From NCBI RefSeq assembly GCF_003931875.1, contig NZ_CP034245.1, positions 868,001 through 932,000 on the forward strand: a DNA stretch of 64,000 bases, read 5' to 3'. This DNA comes from Microbacterium sp. 10M-3C3 (GTDB lineage: Bacteria > Actinomycetota > Actinomycetes > Actinomycetales > Microbacteriaceae). The stretch's first letter is position 1; every line of letters starts with the position of its first letter. The notes under the pieces were generated by a model, which saw only the letters and a program-made list of their open reading frames with translations, ran no database searches and was not told where the DNA came from. Of the stretch, positions 1 to 8,939 are shown in pieces. The translations under genes and the position numbers were made by a program.

Positions 1-166
1 GTGATCCGGTCGAGCCGGACGTGCGCGAAAGCGCTGATTTCCCCATAGAGCCATTCCCCAATTCCTCGCCTCCGGCTCAGCTCGAGCGCCGAAGGTCCGT
101 CCCCAGACGACCGGCCTTCCCAGGGACCGGTCGCTTCGTGAAGCATAACCGCTTGCTGCTCCGGTG

Positions 167-1888
167 TCAGCCCTTCCCGCGGGATGACTCGTCCCGCTCC
201 CACCGCGTCGCGGCCGCGCGTCGCGCCCGGCGGCGGGCGGCGAGGGCGAACGCAGCGAACACGAGTGCGTCGCATGCCGATCGCGGGCCCCGGATGCTGC
301 GGACGAGCTCCTGCACGCTCGATGCCGCCGAGTCGACACCCTGCTGCGCCGGTCCGCGTCGTGCGCGCGTGAGGACGCCGAGCAGCGCCTCCGTCGTGCG
401 GGGAGATGCCACGGACACCGGCGCCGTGTCGGGGAACGTCTTCTCCGCCACGGTGAACAGCCGGTCGACGTACAGGTCGTCGGCGATGACGTCGGGGAAG
501 CTGCCCAGGCGGGCATGCCCCTCGCGGCTCAGCGCGTACACGCCTGCGCCCCACAGTGCGCGCGACATCGACGGCATTCGCGCCCGCGCCCGCTGATAGG
601 CGCGGACGAGAGGCGTCGCGTGTGCGACGTCGACCGAGAAGGTGGGGCGGCCGGCGAGCGCGACGCCGTCGGCGAGCGAACGGATGACGGGCGCGAGCGC
701 CTCCGCAGGCACGCGGATGTCCGCGTCGAGGTACACGCGCGGCCACCGGGTGGCGTGCGCGTCGCCGAGGTTCAGCGCCGCGACCTTCGACGCCTCGTCG
801 GTCTCGAGCACGGTGACGCCGGCGAAGGCGCGGGCGCGGGTGGCGGTGTCGTCGCTGCATCCGTTGCACACGACGATGACCTCCAGCGACCCGTCGGCGG
901 CGAGCTGCGCCAGCGGTGCGAGCGTGCGGGCGATCACCGTCGCCTCGTCGTGGGCCGGCACGATGACCGAGGCCGGAGGCATCTCGACCGAGGTCGACGG
1001 TGCCCGGTGTGCGCGACGACGGGGCTCGGCGCCACGCGCGCGACGGGTGCCGGAGACGGCGCGGTACAGACCTGCGAACCGCGGCGCGTAAACCTCTTTA
1101 TATAGCGACCGATCCACGCGGGCGTCCGCCGCGTGGAGCCGGGCGTCGGTGACGCCACCGGAGCGGCGTGTGGCGCCCGCTGCGGGATCGAACCAGACAG
1201 CTCCGCCTGCGTCGCGGATCCGCCGCTGCATGTCGAACAGCACGCCGCGCGGGCCGAAGCGGTCGTCGGAGACGCCCGCGGCGACGGCCGCCGCCCTCGA
1301 GAGGAGCAGCACGTCGGAGTCCACCAGGCGGGCGGGGTGCGCCCATGCGTAGGCGCGCGGATCGCGCACGTACTCGCTCAGCACCGCGGGTCGACGTCGC
1401 CAGGACGCGCCGAGCACGCGGTCCCCGAGGGCGCCGAGCACCGTCGGTTCGCGCCCGAGGGTGGAGTCGACGTCGCCGTCGGCCGTGCGCACCAGCGGGG
1501 CGACCGCTGCCACGTCCTGCCGTGTCCGCGCGCGGGCGAGCAGGCGGCCGACCGCACCCGGGTCGAGCGCCACGTCGGGGGACAGGAAGAGCACGTACTC
1601 GGCGTCGCCGGCGGACTCGATCGCGGCGTGCATCGCGCGCGCGGCAGACGTGCGGTGCGACAGCGTGATCAGGTCGACATCGGGGTGCTCGGAGAGCACC
1701 GCGGCGGTGCGGCGCGCGCCGGTGCGATCGACGACGACGGTGCGCAGCCGCACCGTCGTCGCGGCACGTCGCAGTTGGTGGACGGTGTCGGCGACCGATC
1801 CGACCTCGTCGTCGACGAGGACGATCGCCGCCACGGCGACGTCGCGCTCGGCGAATGCCGACGACGTGTCGGGCCAGGCGAGAGTCAC
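167..1888 (-). CDS. Two-domain family 2 glycosyltransferase
   Basis: The protein probably transfers sugars onto a lipid-linked glycan at the cytoplasmic membrane face. The second half (from about residue 307) is a canonical GT2 domain, with a VIVPAHDE start, an NGCSDDT loop and a DADI metal/nucleotide motif near residue 387. The first half (about residues 15-250) looks like a diverged second GT2 domain with an FLSPDVAL motif in the DxD region. I chose the GTG at 1888 because GAGGAG lies 8 nt upstream; an upstream in-frame ATG would read through the palindromic spacer. It is the last gene of a minus-strand run behind WecG/TagA and a sugar-phosphate transferase, so it likely extends the same polysaccharide. 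Substrate unknown. Confidence 0.85.
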   Translation of the reverse strand: MTLAWPDTSSAFAERDVAVAAIVLVDDEVGSVADTVHQLRRAATTVRLRTVVVDRTGARRTAAVLSEHPDVDLITLSHRTSAARAMHAAIESAGDAEYVLFLSPDVALDPGAVGRLLARARTRQDVAAVAPLVRTADGDVDSTLGREPTVLGALGDRVLGASWRRRPAVLSEYVRDPRAYAWAHPARLVDSDVLLLSRAAAVAAGVSDDRFGPRGVLFDMQRRIRDAGGAVWFDPAAGATRRSGGVTDARLHAADARVDRSLYKEVYAPRFAGLYRAVSGTRRARGAEPRRRAHRAPSTSVEMPPASVIVPAHDEATVIARTLAPLAQLAADGSLEVIVVCNGCSDDTATRARAFAGVTVLETDEASKVAALNLGDAHATRWPRVYLDADIRVPAEALAPVIRSLADGVALAGRPTFSVDVAHATPLVRAYQRARARMPSMSRALWGAGVYALSREGHARLGSFPDVIADDLYVDRLFTVAEKTFPDTAPVSVASPRTTEALLGVLTRARRGPAQQGVDSAASSVQELVRSIRGPRSACDALVFAAFALAARRRARRAAATRWERDESSRGKG

Positions 1889-1927
1889 GGGCACATCTCC
1901 TCGGATCGGTCGGATGCCCTCACGAAG

Positions 1928-2001
1928 TCCCGGGTGGGTGAGGGGCTCACCCACCCGGGACCGCTGGGCGCCCGGACGGGTGAGGGGCACACCCGTCCGG
2001 G
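1928..2001. repeat. Two tandem perfect hairpins between glycosyltransferase genes
   Basis: Positions 1928-1960 form a perfect 15-bp stem (TCCCGGGTGGGTGAG, 3-nt loop). Positions 1971-2001 form a perfect 12-bp stem (CCCGGACGGGTG, 7-nt loop). Both share a GGGTGAGGGG core, so they look like diverged copies of one element. They separate the wecG-like gene from the GT2 gene and may terminate or attenuate read-through. No U-tract follows, so classical termination is uncertain. Confidence 0.6.
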
Positions 2002-2017
2002 ACGTTCAAGTGGCGGC

Positions 2018-2908
2018 TCATGCTCTTTGGGGGAAAGGCGACCGCCTGACGGCGAGATACGCCGGAGGTCCCTCGATGAGGTACCGTCGCGCCAGCCGCC
2101 GTGGCTCGAGCATGAGCCGCCACAACCACTCGAGGCCGACGCGTGACACCCAGCGCGGCGCGCGCGAGACGCGGCCGGCGAGGAAGTCGACGACCGCCCC
2201 GAAAGCCAGCAGCGCCCCCGCGCCGGTGGCCAATCCATATGTGTCGATCCATTCCTCCTGCCTCGGCTTCCCGAGGCAGACGAGGAGGATGTCGGTGCCC
2301 GCGTCGCGCAGCTCGGCCGCAATGGCGGCCGAGCGTGCAGGATCGTCGAGCTCCTCGCGTGCGGGGGTCCAATGCCCCGCGAACCGGACGCCGGGCCACG
2401 AAGCGGCCATGCGGTCCTGGAGTGCTCCGGTCACCTCGGGCGATCCACCGAGCACGGCGACCGTCAGGCCACGCGTGTCGGCGTCGTCGAGGATGTGCGG
2501 GATCAGGTCGCTCCCGGCCAGTCGCGGCGCGTCGGCACCCGTGACGCGGTGGACCTGATGCGCGATCGGCGCGCCGTCGATGAGGTGCAGCCACTGCACG
2601 CCGCCGTCGCCGAGATGCCGCCGGCCCTCGCCGAAGTGGTGCACGTGATCGAGGTTGATCGACGACACCGCGAGCGGCGCCGGATGCGGCCGCCGGGCCG
2701 AGTCGGCGATGACCTGCAGCGCACCGGACTCGTCGGTGACGTGCACCGGGCACGCCGCGATGTCGACGGTCGCGATCGCGTCGAGCCGGTGCGCGGCGTC
2801 GCGCTCCTGCCGTGCGGCGGCGCGCGTGGCGGGTGCGACCGGCCCCGCTGCCGGTGCCGCCGCGATACCCGTGCGTGCGGTGGTGATGATGGGCTTCTCG
2901 AGTGTCAT
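2018..2908 (-). CDS. WecG/TagA/CpsF family glycosyltransferase (GT26)
   Basis: This enzyme probably adds the second sugar to an undecaprenyl-diphosphate-linked sugar in polysaccharide or teichoic-acid-like synthesis. The family core is clear: a VAVLGGSPEV segment, LLVCLGKPRQEEW, and a GAVVDFLAG stretch before a C-terminal WLWRLMLEPRR region. An N-terminal Ala-rich extension of roughly 35 residues precedes the domain. I take the ATG at 2908, because the longer frame would run into the end of the sugar transferase gene; the two genes are only 2 nt apart and likely cotranscribed. Catalytic assignment rests on family motifs only. Confidence 0.88.
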   Translation of the reverse strand: MTLEKPIITTARTGIAAAPAAGPVAPATRAAARQERDAAHRLDAIATVDIAACPVHVTDESGALQVIADSARRPHPAPLAVSSINLDHVHHFGEGRRHLGDGGVQWLHLIDGAPIAHQVHRVTGADAPRLAGSDLIPHILDDADTRGLTVAVLGGSPEVTGALQDRMAASWPGVRFAGHWTPAREELDDPARSAAIAAELRDAGTDILLVCLGKPRQEEWIDTYGLATGAGALLAFGAVVDFLAGRVSRAPRWVSRVGLEWLWRLMLEPRRLARRYLIEGPPAYLAVRRSPFPQRA

Positions 2909-2910
2909 GG

Positions 2911-4497
2911 CTAGTACGCCCCCGTTCCGCGGACCATGACCTTCGCCGTGCGGGCGATGATCATGAGGTCGGACATGACCGACCAGTTCTCGACGTAGTG
3001 GAGGTCGAGCCGGACGCTCTCCTCCCAGGACAGGTCGCTGCGGCCGCTGATCTGCCACAGTCCCGTGATGCCGGGCCGGATGTACAGCCGGCGGAAGACC
3101 GGGCCGTCGTAGCCGCCGACCTCGCGCGGCAGCGGCGGACGCGGGCCCACGACGCTCATGTCGCCGCGCAGGACATTCCAGAACTGCGGCAGCTCATCGA
3201 GGGAGTACTTGCGCAGCACCGCGCCGACGCGGGTGACCCGGGGGTCGGAGCGCAGCTTGAACAGCAGCCCCGCGCCGTCGTTCGCCGCGGCGAGCGCCTC
3301 GACCTCCGCGTCGGCGCCCACGCGCATGGTGCGGAACTTGATCATGTCGAACTCGCGGCCGTTCAGTCCCACGCGACGCTGGCGGTAGAAGACCGGACCG
3401 GGCGAGTCGATCGCAATGGCGAGCGCGATCACCGGAGCGATCAGCGCGATCGGGACCAGGGCGGCGGCCGCGACGGCGATGTCGAGCGCACGCTTGTACG
3501 CGTGGCGCGGGCCGTCGAAGGTCGGGATGCGCACCTGCATGAGCGGCAGGCCGTCGAGGTGGCGCAGCGCGATCCGCGGACCCGCGACATCGGTCAGCCG
3601 GCTCGAGAGGACCAGGTCGGCGGCCGCGCCCTCGAGCTCCCATCCCAGGCGGCGGATGACGTCGGGATCGGCGAGGTCGCTCGCCACGACGATCGTGTCG
3701 GCGCCGACGTCGCGAGCAACTCGCGCGGCGGTCTCCGGCGTGCCGAGGGCCGGATAGCGTCGGGAGCGGACGACCAGCTCGGCCGCGGATTCGCCGTCCA
3801 ACGTCGTCCCTACGACGTCGTAGCCGAGCCGGTCGTCCCGCTGGAGCGTCCCGATGACGCGCTCGACGTCGGCACGGCGGCCGACCACGAGGGCGCGGGA
3901 CACGAATTCGCCGCGGCGGCGCTGCGTGTAGAGCCAGCGACGCCACATGCGGCGCGAGGCCAGCAGCGCGAGCATCCCGAGCGGCAGCCCGACGACGAGC
4001 TGACCGCGCAGGCCCGGCCACTGGAACGCGACGAAGGCGATGGCGACGAGCCCGAACGCGAGGCCCGTGGCGTGCGCCACGCGGACGTACTCGGTGCTGC
4101 CGGTGCCGGTCGTGCGGGGCTCGCGCGTCTGCATCGCCCACAGGGCGATCAGCCACGTGACGGCCGTCGCGAGCGGGATCCGCGCGAGGACCCACGGGTC
4201 TTCCACGGCCCAGTCCGGTGCGCTGATGGCCAGGTGGGCGAGCGAGGCGACGACGGTGGTGGCGAGCACCACGACACTGTCGGTGACCGCGAGACGCACG
4301 CGGTAGGCGCGCTCCCACGTGAGGCGCCGCTCGAGCGCGGCGGTGGAGCGTGGTCGCATGGCGCGCTCGAGTCCGCCGGCGGCAGTGAGCGTGGGCGAGG
4401 TGAAGGCCGGTGCCGTGAAGGCCGGTGCTGCGGCGACGGGCGTTGCCAGCGTGACCGGCCACGCCGCGCCCGCGGTCGCGATCTCGACGGAGCTCAT
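2911..4497 (-). CDS. Polyprenyl-phosphate sugar-1-phosphate transferase (WbaP/CpsE type)
   Basis: This is the initiating enzyme of exopolysaccharide synthesis, moving a hexose-1-phosphate from a nucleotide sugar to undecaprenyl phosphate. The N-terminal half has several hydrophobic helices followed by a CoA-binding-like region (ALVVGRRADVERVI). The C-terminal about 200 residues hold the transferase domain: a long hydrophobic helix, DSPGPVFYRQRRVG, FDMIKFRTM, ELPQFWNVLRGDMSVVGPRP and GITGLWQISGR. The 528-residue length is normal. The ATG at 4497 has a GGAG 7 nt upstream. It heads the minus-strand run with wecG and the GT2 gene. Confidence 0.92.
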   Translation of the reverse strand: MSSVEIATAGAAWPVTLATPVAAAPAFTAPAFTSPTLTAAGGLERAMRPRSTAALERRLTWERAYRVRLAVTDSVVVLATTVVASLAHLAISAPDWAVEDPWVLARIPLATAVTWLIALWAMQTREPRTTGTGSTEYVRVAHATGLAFGLVAIAFVAFQWPGLRGQLVVGLPLGMLALLASRRMWRRWLYTQRRRGEFVSRALVVGRRADVERVIGTLQRDDRLGYDVVGTTLDGESAAELVVRSRRYPALGTPETAARVARDVGADTIVVASDLADPDVIRRLGWELEGAAADLVLSSRLTDVAGPRIALRHLDGLPLMQVRIPTFDGPRHAYKRALDIAVAAAALVPIALIAPVIALAIAIDSPGPVFYRQRRVGLNGREFDMIKFRTMRVGADAEVEALAAANDGAGLLFKLRSDPRVTRVGAVLRKYSLDELPQFWNVLRGDMSVVGPRPPLPREVGGYDGPVFRRLYIRPGITGLWQISGRSDLSWEESVRLDLHYVENWSVMSDLMIIARTAKVMVRGTGAY

Positions 4498-4553
4498 GAG
4501 TGGGCTCCGGAGTGCGCGCTGAGGCGCTCGGTGCCGCTCGGGCACCGGTCTAC

Positions 4554-4613
4554 GCGTGCCCGCGCACCGTCGATGATGCGCAGCCGCGCACCTCCGACGG
4601 TGCGCGGGTACGC
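4554..4613. repeat. Imperfect 19-bp inverted repeat
   Basis: The arms at 4554-4572 and 4595-4613 (GCGTGCCCGCGCACCGTCG and its complement with one mismatch) are separated by 22 nt. The element lies 57 nt upstream of the sugar-transferase start, inside its likely leader, and could be an operator or a leader hairpin. Confidence 0.5.
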
Positions 4614-4872
4614 CAAATAACGTCTCCCCATGGACGTCGTTCCCCAATTTTCCCCAGACAGCGGGCCCTATCCCGCTGAGCACCACCTGAGGCGACCATG
4701 CTTCCGACCCCAGACCGGAAGGTCTTCGCCGCTCCGACCCCTCGGAGTGGCGACCTCGGCATCTTGCGACGCCTGGTGGCGGGACCGAGCATACGCACAC
4801 GTCCGCCGAAAAGGAAAGTCCGAATCTCGGCGAGTCTGTGGACGGCCGTTTCCGGCGTGCGGGGTTCCGGGG

Positions 4873-4878
4873 TATAGT
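4873..4878 (+). promoter_or_regulatory. Putative -10 element for the LAATG-protein operon
   Basis: TATAGT lies 70 nt upstream of the ATG at 4949. A weak TTCCGG sits about 17 bp further upstream. Assigned by pattern only. Confidence 0.35.
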
Positions 4879-4948
4879 CCTCGACCAGCAGGCACTCCAC
4901 TGGGGAGTTGAGAGCCTGCGGGCTCATTTTGGGGGGAGCGAAAACCGC

Positions 4949-5479
4949 ATGCGCACGATCGCAAGCGCGGTTCTCGTCGGGGTGCTCTTGGGTGCACCCG
5001 CGACGGTGAATGCCGCAGAAGGTAATTACACGCCGGTGAATCCATCGGCTCCGACGCTGGCCGGATCGGCCGTCGCCGCGGGCTGCAGCACGGGCGATCC
5101 GATCATCGACTATCGGGTGCAGGTCACCGATCCGCCGGACGGGGTCGTCGCCGATGCGACGCTCGTGCTCGGCACGGGATCCCGCGCGGTGACCGTGGCG
5201 CTCGGCACCGTGACGGCCGCCGGGATCTCCGGATCGGTGCCCTGGCCGAGCGACGCGATGGCCGATCCGTCGACGACGGCGACCATCCGGCTCGAGCCGC
5301 AGGTGGCCGACCCGCTGACGCTGCCGCTGTCGGCGACCACGTGCGCGCAGCCGGCTGCGCTCGGCGGTCTCGCCGCGACCGGCCTGCCGTCGTGGGTGCC
5401 GGCGCTCGGCATCGTCGGGGTCGCCCTCGTCGCGTTCGGAGCGGTCCTGCGGCCGTTCCGTCGTCGTCGCGAAGGCTGA
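4949..5479 (+). CDS. Secreted protein with C-terminal LAATG sorting signal
   Basis: This is a small surface protein of unknown function. A signal peptide covers about residues 1-23. A beta-rich Ala/Val/Thr ectodomain follows with two cysteines (about 46 and 132) that could pair. The C terminus has LAATG (141-145), a hydrophobic helix and a basic RRRR tail, the layout of sortase substrates; LAxTG is the motif read by class E sortases common in Actinobacteria. I took the ATG at 4949, behind a GGGGGGAG box, rather than the upstream frame start because only this one begins with a signal peptide. The DUF4012 gene follows after 4 nt, so the two are probably one operon. Confidence 0.75.
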   Translation: MRTIASAVLVGVLLGAPATVNAAEGNYTPVNPSAPTLAGSAVAAGCSTGDPIIDYRVQVTDPPDGVVADATLVLGTGSRAVTVALGTVTAAGISGSVPWPSDAMADPSTTATIRLEPQVADPLTLPLSATTCAQPAALGGLAATGLPSWVPALGIVGVALVAFGAVLRPFRRRREG

Positions 5480-5483
5480 CGCC

Positions 5484-7235
5484 GTGGCATCCGCCGCCCG
5501 TCGGCGGATGCGGCGCAGCATCGCCCTCGCATGCGCGGTCGCGGGTGCGGCCGCCGTGGTCGCCGTCGTCTGGGTCGGACTCCAGGCGTGGCATGCGCGG
5601 GGCGAGCTGATCTCCGCATCCGCCGCAGGCTCCGACGTGGTGTCCGCTGTGCAGGCGGGCGACGACACCGCCGCGGCGGCCGCGCTCGAGCGGGTGCAGG
5701 AGCACACGCGAGCGGCTCGGGACGCGGCGGACGGGCCGGTGTGGCGCGCGCTGGAGGTCGTCCCGTGGGCGGGCGCGCAGCTCGCCGCCGTCCGGACCGT
5801 CGCGGATCACGTGGCGGCGGTGTCCGACGACGGGCTCGCGCCGGTGCTCGCCGCCGCGCGCAGCGCCGCGGGCGGGAGCATCGACACGGCGGCCCTCTCC
5901 GCGCAGCGCGACGACCTCGCCGCCGCGGCGCGGGTGTGGGCCGACGCCGACTCCGCGGTCGCCGGGATCGACGAGGGCGCGCTCGTTCCGCCGCTGGCCG
6001 GGGCCGTCTCGCAGGCGCGCGCGCTCCTCGACGGCGGTGCGGCGGTCGTGGACGGCGTCGCGCGGGCCGCCGTCGTGCTGCCGGGACTCCTCGGCTCCGA
6101 CGGTCCGCGCTCGGTGCTCGTGATGCTGCAGAACCCCGCCGAGTCGCGGACCGGGGGCGGCATCACCGGCGCCTTCGTCGAGCTCCAGGTCGACCAGGGC
6201 GCGATCACGCTCGTGCGTCAGGCCGATTCGACGCAGTTCCCGTACCGCGACCAGCCGATCGGGCCCGTGCCCGCGTCGCAGACATCGCTGTACGGGGATG
6301 TCGTCGGACGGTTCGTGCAGAACGCGACGATGACGGCCGACTTCGCGCTGTCGGCGCAGCTGGCCTCGGCGTGGTGGGCCGCCGCCTATGGCGACCGGCC
6401 CGACGCCGTGCTGGCGATCGACCCGCTCGTGCTCAGCGCACTGCTGGAGGTCCACGGTCCGGTGGCGCTCGGCGACGGGACGTCGCTGACGGCCGACGAG
6501 CTGCCCCGGCGGCTGCTGATCGACCCGTACACGACTCTCGACCCCGAGGCGCAGACCGCGTTCCTCGAGGACGTGACGACGCGCGTGTTCGGGGCCCTCA
6601 CCGCCGACATCCGGCCGGTCGACTGGGTGCGTGCGCTCGCGCCGGCCATCGCCGACGGGCGGGTGTCGCTGTGGAGCGCCGACGCGACCGAGCAGGCCGC
6701 GCTCTCGGGCTCGCCCGTGGGCGGCATGGCGGCGCGCGTGGCGGCGGCCGGCGCCGCGGGATTCGGCGTGTACCTCAACGACGCGACCGGCGGGAAGATG
6801 GACAGTTATCTGTCGGTGTCGGTCGATGCGGGGTTCGCGTCATGCCCGAGTGTCGACGGCACGACCGCCGTCATGCGCGTGACGCTGTCCAACACCGCGC
6901 CCGCCGATGCGCGCGCGTGGCCGCAGAGCATGACCGGCGGAGGACTGTTCGGCACCGCGGTCGGTGACATCGGCACCCTCGTCACGGCGTCGGCGCCGCC
7001 GGGAGCCGCGTTCGGCGGGGTGACGGGGGAGGAAGGCGCCCTCTTGTCCGCGAACGTCGTGGACGACGGTCGGCCCTCCAGCGCAGTGCGGGTGAATGTC
7101 TCACCGGGCGAGACGGAGACCGTCGAGCTGCGCTTCGTGCTCGCGGCGCGTCCGGCGGACGAGCCCGTCATCGTCCACACTCCGGCGCTCAACGACGTCG
7201 CCGTCGGCGGAATCGCCGACGACGCGTGCCCGTGA
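5484..7235 (+). CDS. DUF4012 domain-containing membrane-anchored protein
   Basis: The protein begins with a basic stretch and one transmembrane helix (about residues 13-33), then a long extracytoplasmic region. The DUF4012 hallmark NPAESRTGGGITG lies near residue 218. DUF4012 proteins commonly sit in actinobacterial exopolysaccharide loci, but their biochemical role is not established. It starts at GTG 5484, 4 nt after the LAATG gene, and is likely translated from the same message. The glycosyltransferase genes nearby support a role in envelope glycan assembly or display. The function is inferred only from location. Confidence 0.85.
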   Translation: MASAARRRMRRSIALACAVAGAAAVVAVVWVGLQAWHARGELISASAAGSDVVSAVQAGDDTAAAAALERVQEHTRAARDAADGPVWRALEVVPWAGAQLAAVRTVADHVAAVSDDGLAPVLAAARSAAGGSIDTAALSAQRDDLAAAARVWADADSAVAGIDEGALVPPLAGAVSQARALLDGGAAVVDGVARAAVVLPGLLGSDGPRSVLVMLQNPAESRTGGGITGAFVELQVDQGAITLVRQADSTQFPYRDQPIGPVPASQTSLYGDVVGRFVQNATMTADFALSAQLASAWWAAAYGDRPDAVLAIDPLVLSALLEVHGPVALGDGTSLTADELPRRLLIDPYTTLDPEAQTAFLEDVTTRVFGALTADIRPVDWVRALAPAIADGRVSLWSADATEQAALSGSPVGGMAARVAAAGAAGFGVYLNDATGGKMDSYLSVSVDAGFASCPSVDGTTAVMRVTLSNTAPADARAWPQSMTGGGLFGTAVGDIGTLVTASAPPGAAFGGVTGEEGALLSANVVDDGRPSSAVRVNVSPGETETVELRFVLAARPADEPVIVHTPALNDVAVGGIADDACP

Positions 7236-7256
7236 GCCGCACCCGGCGCACATGGG

Positions 7257-7308
7257 TATCGACCCTGCGCGCGTTTGTATCGGATCCGTGACACGCGCAG
7301 GGTCGATA
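7257..7308 (+). terminator. Hairpin downstream of the DUF4012 gene
   Basis: Perfect 15-bp arms TATCGACCCTGCGCG (7257-7271) and its complement (7294-7308) enclose a 22-nt loop, 21 nt after the stop codon. No U-tract follows, so it may act in Rho-dependent termination or RNA stability. Confidence 0.5.
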
Positions 7309-7754
7309 TCGCGATGCGTGCTCCCCAGCCGCCTCGCGTGTGCCGCGATGGTCGCGCCCTCGCCCCCCAGCGAAGCCCCCGAGCGTCCATCCGGCCGGAT
7401 ACACAGTACCTCCGCTCCCCGCATCGATCAAGGAAAATGTCCTCCGAATGGGGGACAGATCTCGGGCGCGCCGGACCGATGCGCCGCACCGCGCCTGCAC
7501 TACACTGGGGGGCGCCTCCGGCGCGGCGCCCAGGCTGTCCCCAGCAGCCCATGCGGATCGTTCCCCAAGCGAGTCCTGCGGGCCCGCGGCGGAGTAGTGG
7601 GCCCTCTCGTGTCACCCAGTCCCTAATGGGCAACTCGAGAGGGCCCGCGTCTTTTCCGCGCCCGGTCTTCGTGGCGGGGAGTCTTCGCGGCGGGGAATAG
7701 CGGAGCCCCGTCGTCGGTTGCCCGTGATGTTTGAGACTTCACGTAAGGACCGAC
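7309..7754 (+). promoter_or_regulatory. ribA upstream region with hairpin and tandem repeat
   Basis: This is a non-coding stretch before ribA. A -10-like TACACT lies at 7501-7506. A perfect 11-bp stem GGGCCCTCTCG / CGAGAGGGCCC spans 7599-7646 with a 26-nt loop and a short T-rich run after it. Next to it is a tandem 16-bp direct repeat (7665-7680 and 7681-7696, one mismatch). The hairpin could be an attenuator or terminator. I looked for the conserved FMN-riboswitch core and did not find it. Confidence 0.45.
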
Positions 7755-8429
7755 ATGACCGACATCGCCGAGCCCCTCACCGCCGCCGCATCCGCTTCGG
7801 CGAGCATCCGGACCGCCGTGCAGGTTCCGCTGCGCTTCGCCGACGGCTTCACCACGGACGCCGACGTCCACACGTTCGACGGGCTCGCCGACTTCAAGGA
7901 GCACCTGCTGCTCGGGCTCGGCGACTGGCGGGGTGCGCTGGAGCGGATGCAGCGCGGCGGCGCCGCACCGCTCGTGCGCCCGCACAGCGAATGCCTGACG
8001 GGCGACGTCTTCGGGTCTCTGCGCTGCGACTGCGGGCCGCAGCTACGGGAGGCCGTCGAGCGCATCGCCGCCGACGGCGGGTTCCTCCTGTACCTGCGGC
8101 AGGAGGGCCGGGGCATCGGCCTGTACGCGAAGCTCGACGCGTACGCGCTCCAGGACGCCGGGCTCGACACCTACGAGGCGAACCGCGCGCTCGGCCACGC
8201 CGACGATGAGCGCGACTACACCGCGGCTGCGCAGATGCTGCGCGCCGTCGGCGCCGAGCGCATCCGCCTTCTCAGCAACAACGCCGACAAGGCGCTGCAG
8301 CTGGCCGCGCACGGCGTCGAGGTCGACGAGCGCGTGCGCACCGGCGTGCACGTGTCGCGCGCGAACGCGCGTTACCTCGCCGCCAAGCGCGATCACACGG
8401 CGCACACGATCGAGCTCCCGGCCGCATGA
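7755..8429 (+). CDS. ribA: GTP cyclohydrolase II
   Basis: The enzyme opens GTP to 2,5-diamino-6-ribosylamino-pyrimidinone phosphate, formate and pyrophosphate, the first step of riboflavin synthesis. The zinc site HSECLTGDVFGSLRCDC and the QEGRGIGLYAKL and ANRALG(H) signatures are intact, and the C terminus has the expected LLSNNADKALQL and TGVHV segments. At 224 residues it is a stand-alone GCH-II without the DHBP synthase domain of RibBA fusions. The ATG at 7755 has AAGGA 6 nt upstream. A MarR gene overlaps the stop by 4 nt. A stand-alone paralogue with a pathway role other than flavin synthesis cannot be excluded. Confidence 0.9.
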   Translation: MTDIAEPLTAAASASASIRTAVQVPLRFADGFTTDADVHTFDGLADFKEHLLLGLGDWRGALERMQRGGAAPLVRPHSECLTGDVFGSLRCDCGPQLREAVERIAADGGFLLYLRQEGRGIGLYAKLDAYALQDAGLDTYEANRALGHADDERDYTAAAQMLRAVGAERIRLLSNNADKALQLAAHGVEVDERVRTGVHVSRANARYLAAKRDHTAHTIELPAA

Positions 8430-8908
8430 CCGCGACCCCCGTCCGGCCGGCGCACCGCCTCGACGAGGACGAGATGGCGGTGTGGCTGCCCGTCATCCGC
8501 TTCGTGCAGCTGCTGCCGCAGGCGCTGGATCGCACACTCCGCGAGGAGACGGGGATCAACCACGCGCACTACGCGATCCTCGCGAGCCTGCTGCGTACGG
8601 ACGCGCCCACGATGGGGGAGCTCGCCCGCATCGCGGGCCTCAGTCCGTCGCGACTGAGCCACGCGATCGACGCGCTCGCCGCGCGCGGCTGGGTCGAGCG
8701 CACGCTGTGCGCGGCCGATCGCCGCGCACAGCGCCCCGCGCTCACCGAGGCGGGCCGCGACGCGCTCCGCCGCGCGGCTCCGGCGCACGTCGCCCAGATC
8801 CGCGGGCTCGTGCTCGAGCGCCTCGACGACGAGCAGCGCGCGCAGCTCCGGGAGATCGCCGCGGTCCTCGCCGAGGGTGTCGAGGACGCGCTCCGCGTCG
8901 AGCGGTAG
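8426..8908 (+). CDS. MarR family transcriptional regulator
   Basis: This is a winged-helix dimeric repressor-like protein of 160 residues. The DNA-binding part reads TMGELARIAGLSPSRLSHAIDALAARGWVER, shown here in pieces: an LSPSRLSHAID recognition helix and a wing with ADRRAQRPALT. It overlaps ribA through ATGA, so it is translationally coupled to it. The ligand and targets are unknown; control of the ribA unit is a reasonable guess. Confidence 0.85.
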   Translation: MTATPVRPAHRLDEDEMAVWLPVIRFVQLLPQALDRTLREETGINHAHYAILASLLRTDAPTMGELARIAGLSPSRLSHAIDALAARGWVERTLCAADRRAQRPALTEAGRDALRRAAPAHVAQIRGLVLERLDDEQRAQLREIAAVLAEGVEDALRVER

Positions 8909-8939
8909 CACGCCGGGCGGTCGCTCAGCCGACGCCGCC

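Larger units (their letters stand above)
4498..4948. other. Divergent intergenic region of the polysaccharide locus
   Basis: This 451-nt gap separates the minus-strand glycosyltransferase genes from the plus-strand secreted-protein genes. It holds an imperfect inverted repeat (4554-4613) near the sugar-transferase end and a -10-like TATAGT at 4873-4878 about 70 nt before the plus-strand start. No convincing ORF is present on either strand. It probably carries both divergent promoters. Confidence 0.5.

Noticed and set aside
1133..2146. Plus-strand open frames over the GT2 gene
   Set aside because: They are Arg-rich antisense shadows without start signals or domains.
7236..7754. FMN riboswitch upstream of ribA
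   Set aside because: The conserved core elements were not found; only a simple hairpin and a direct repeat are present.
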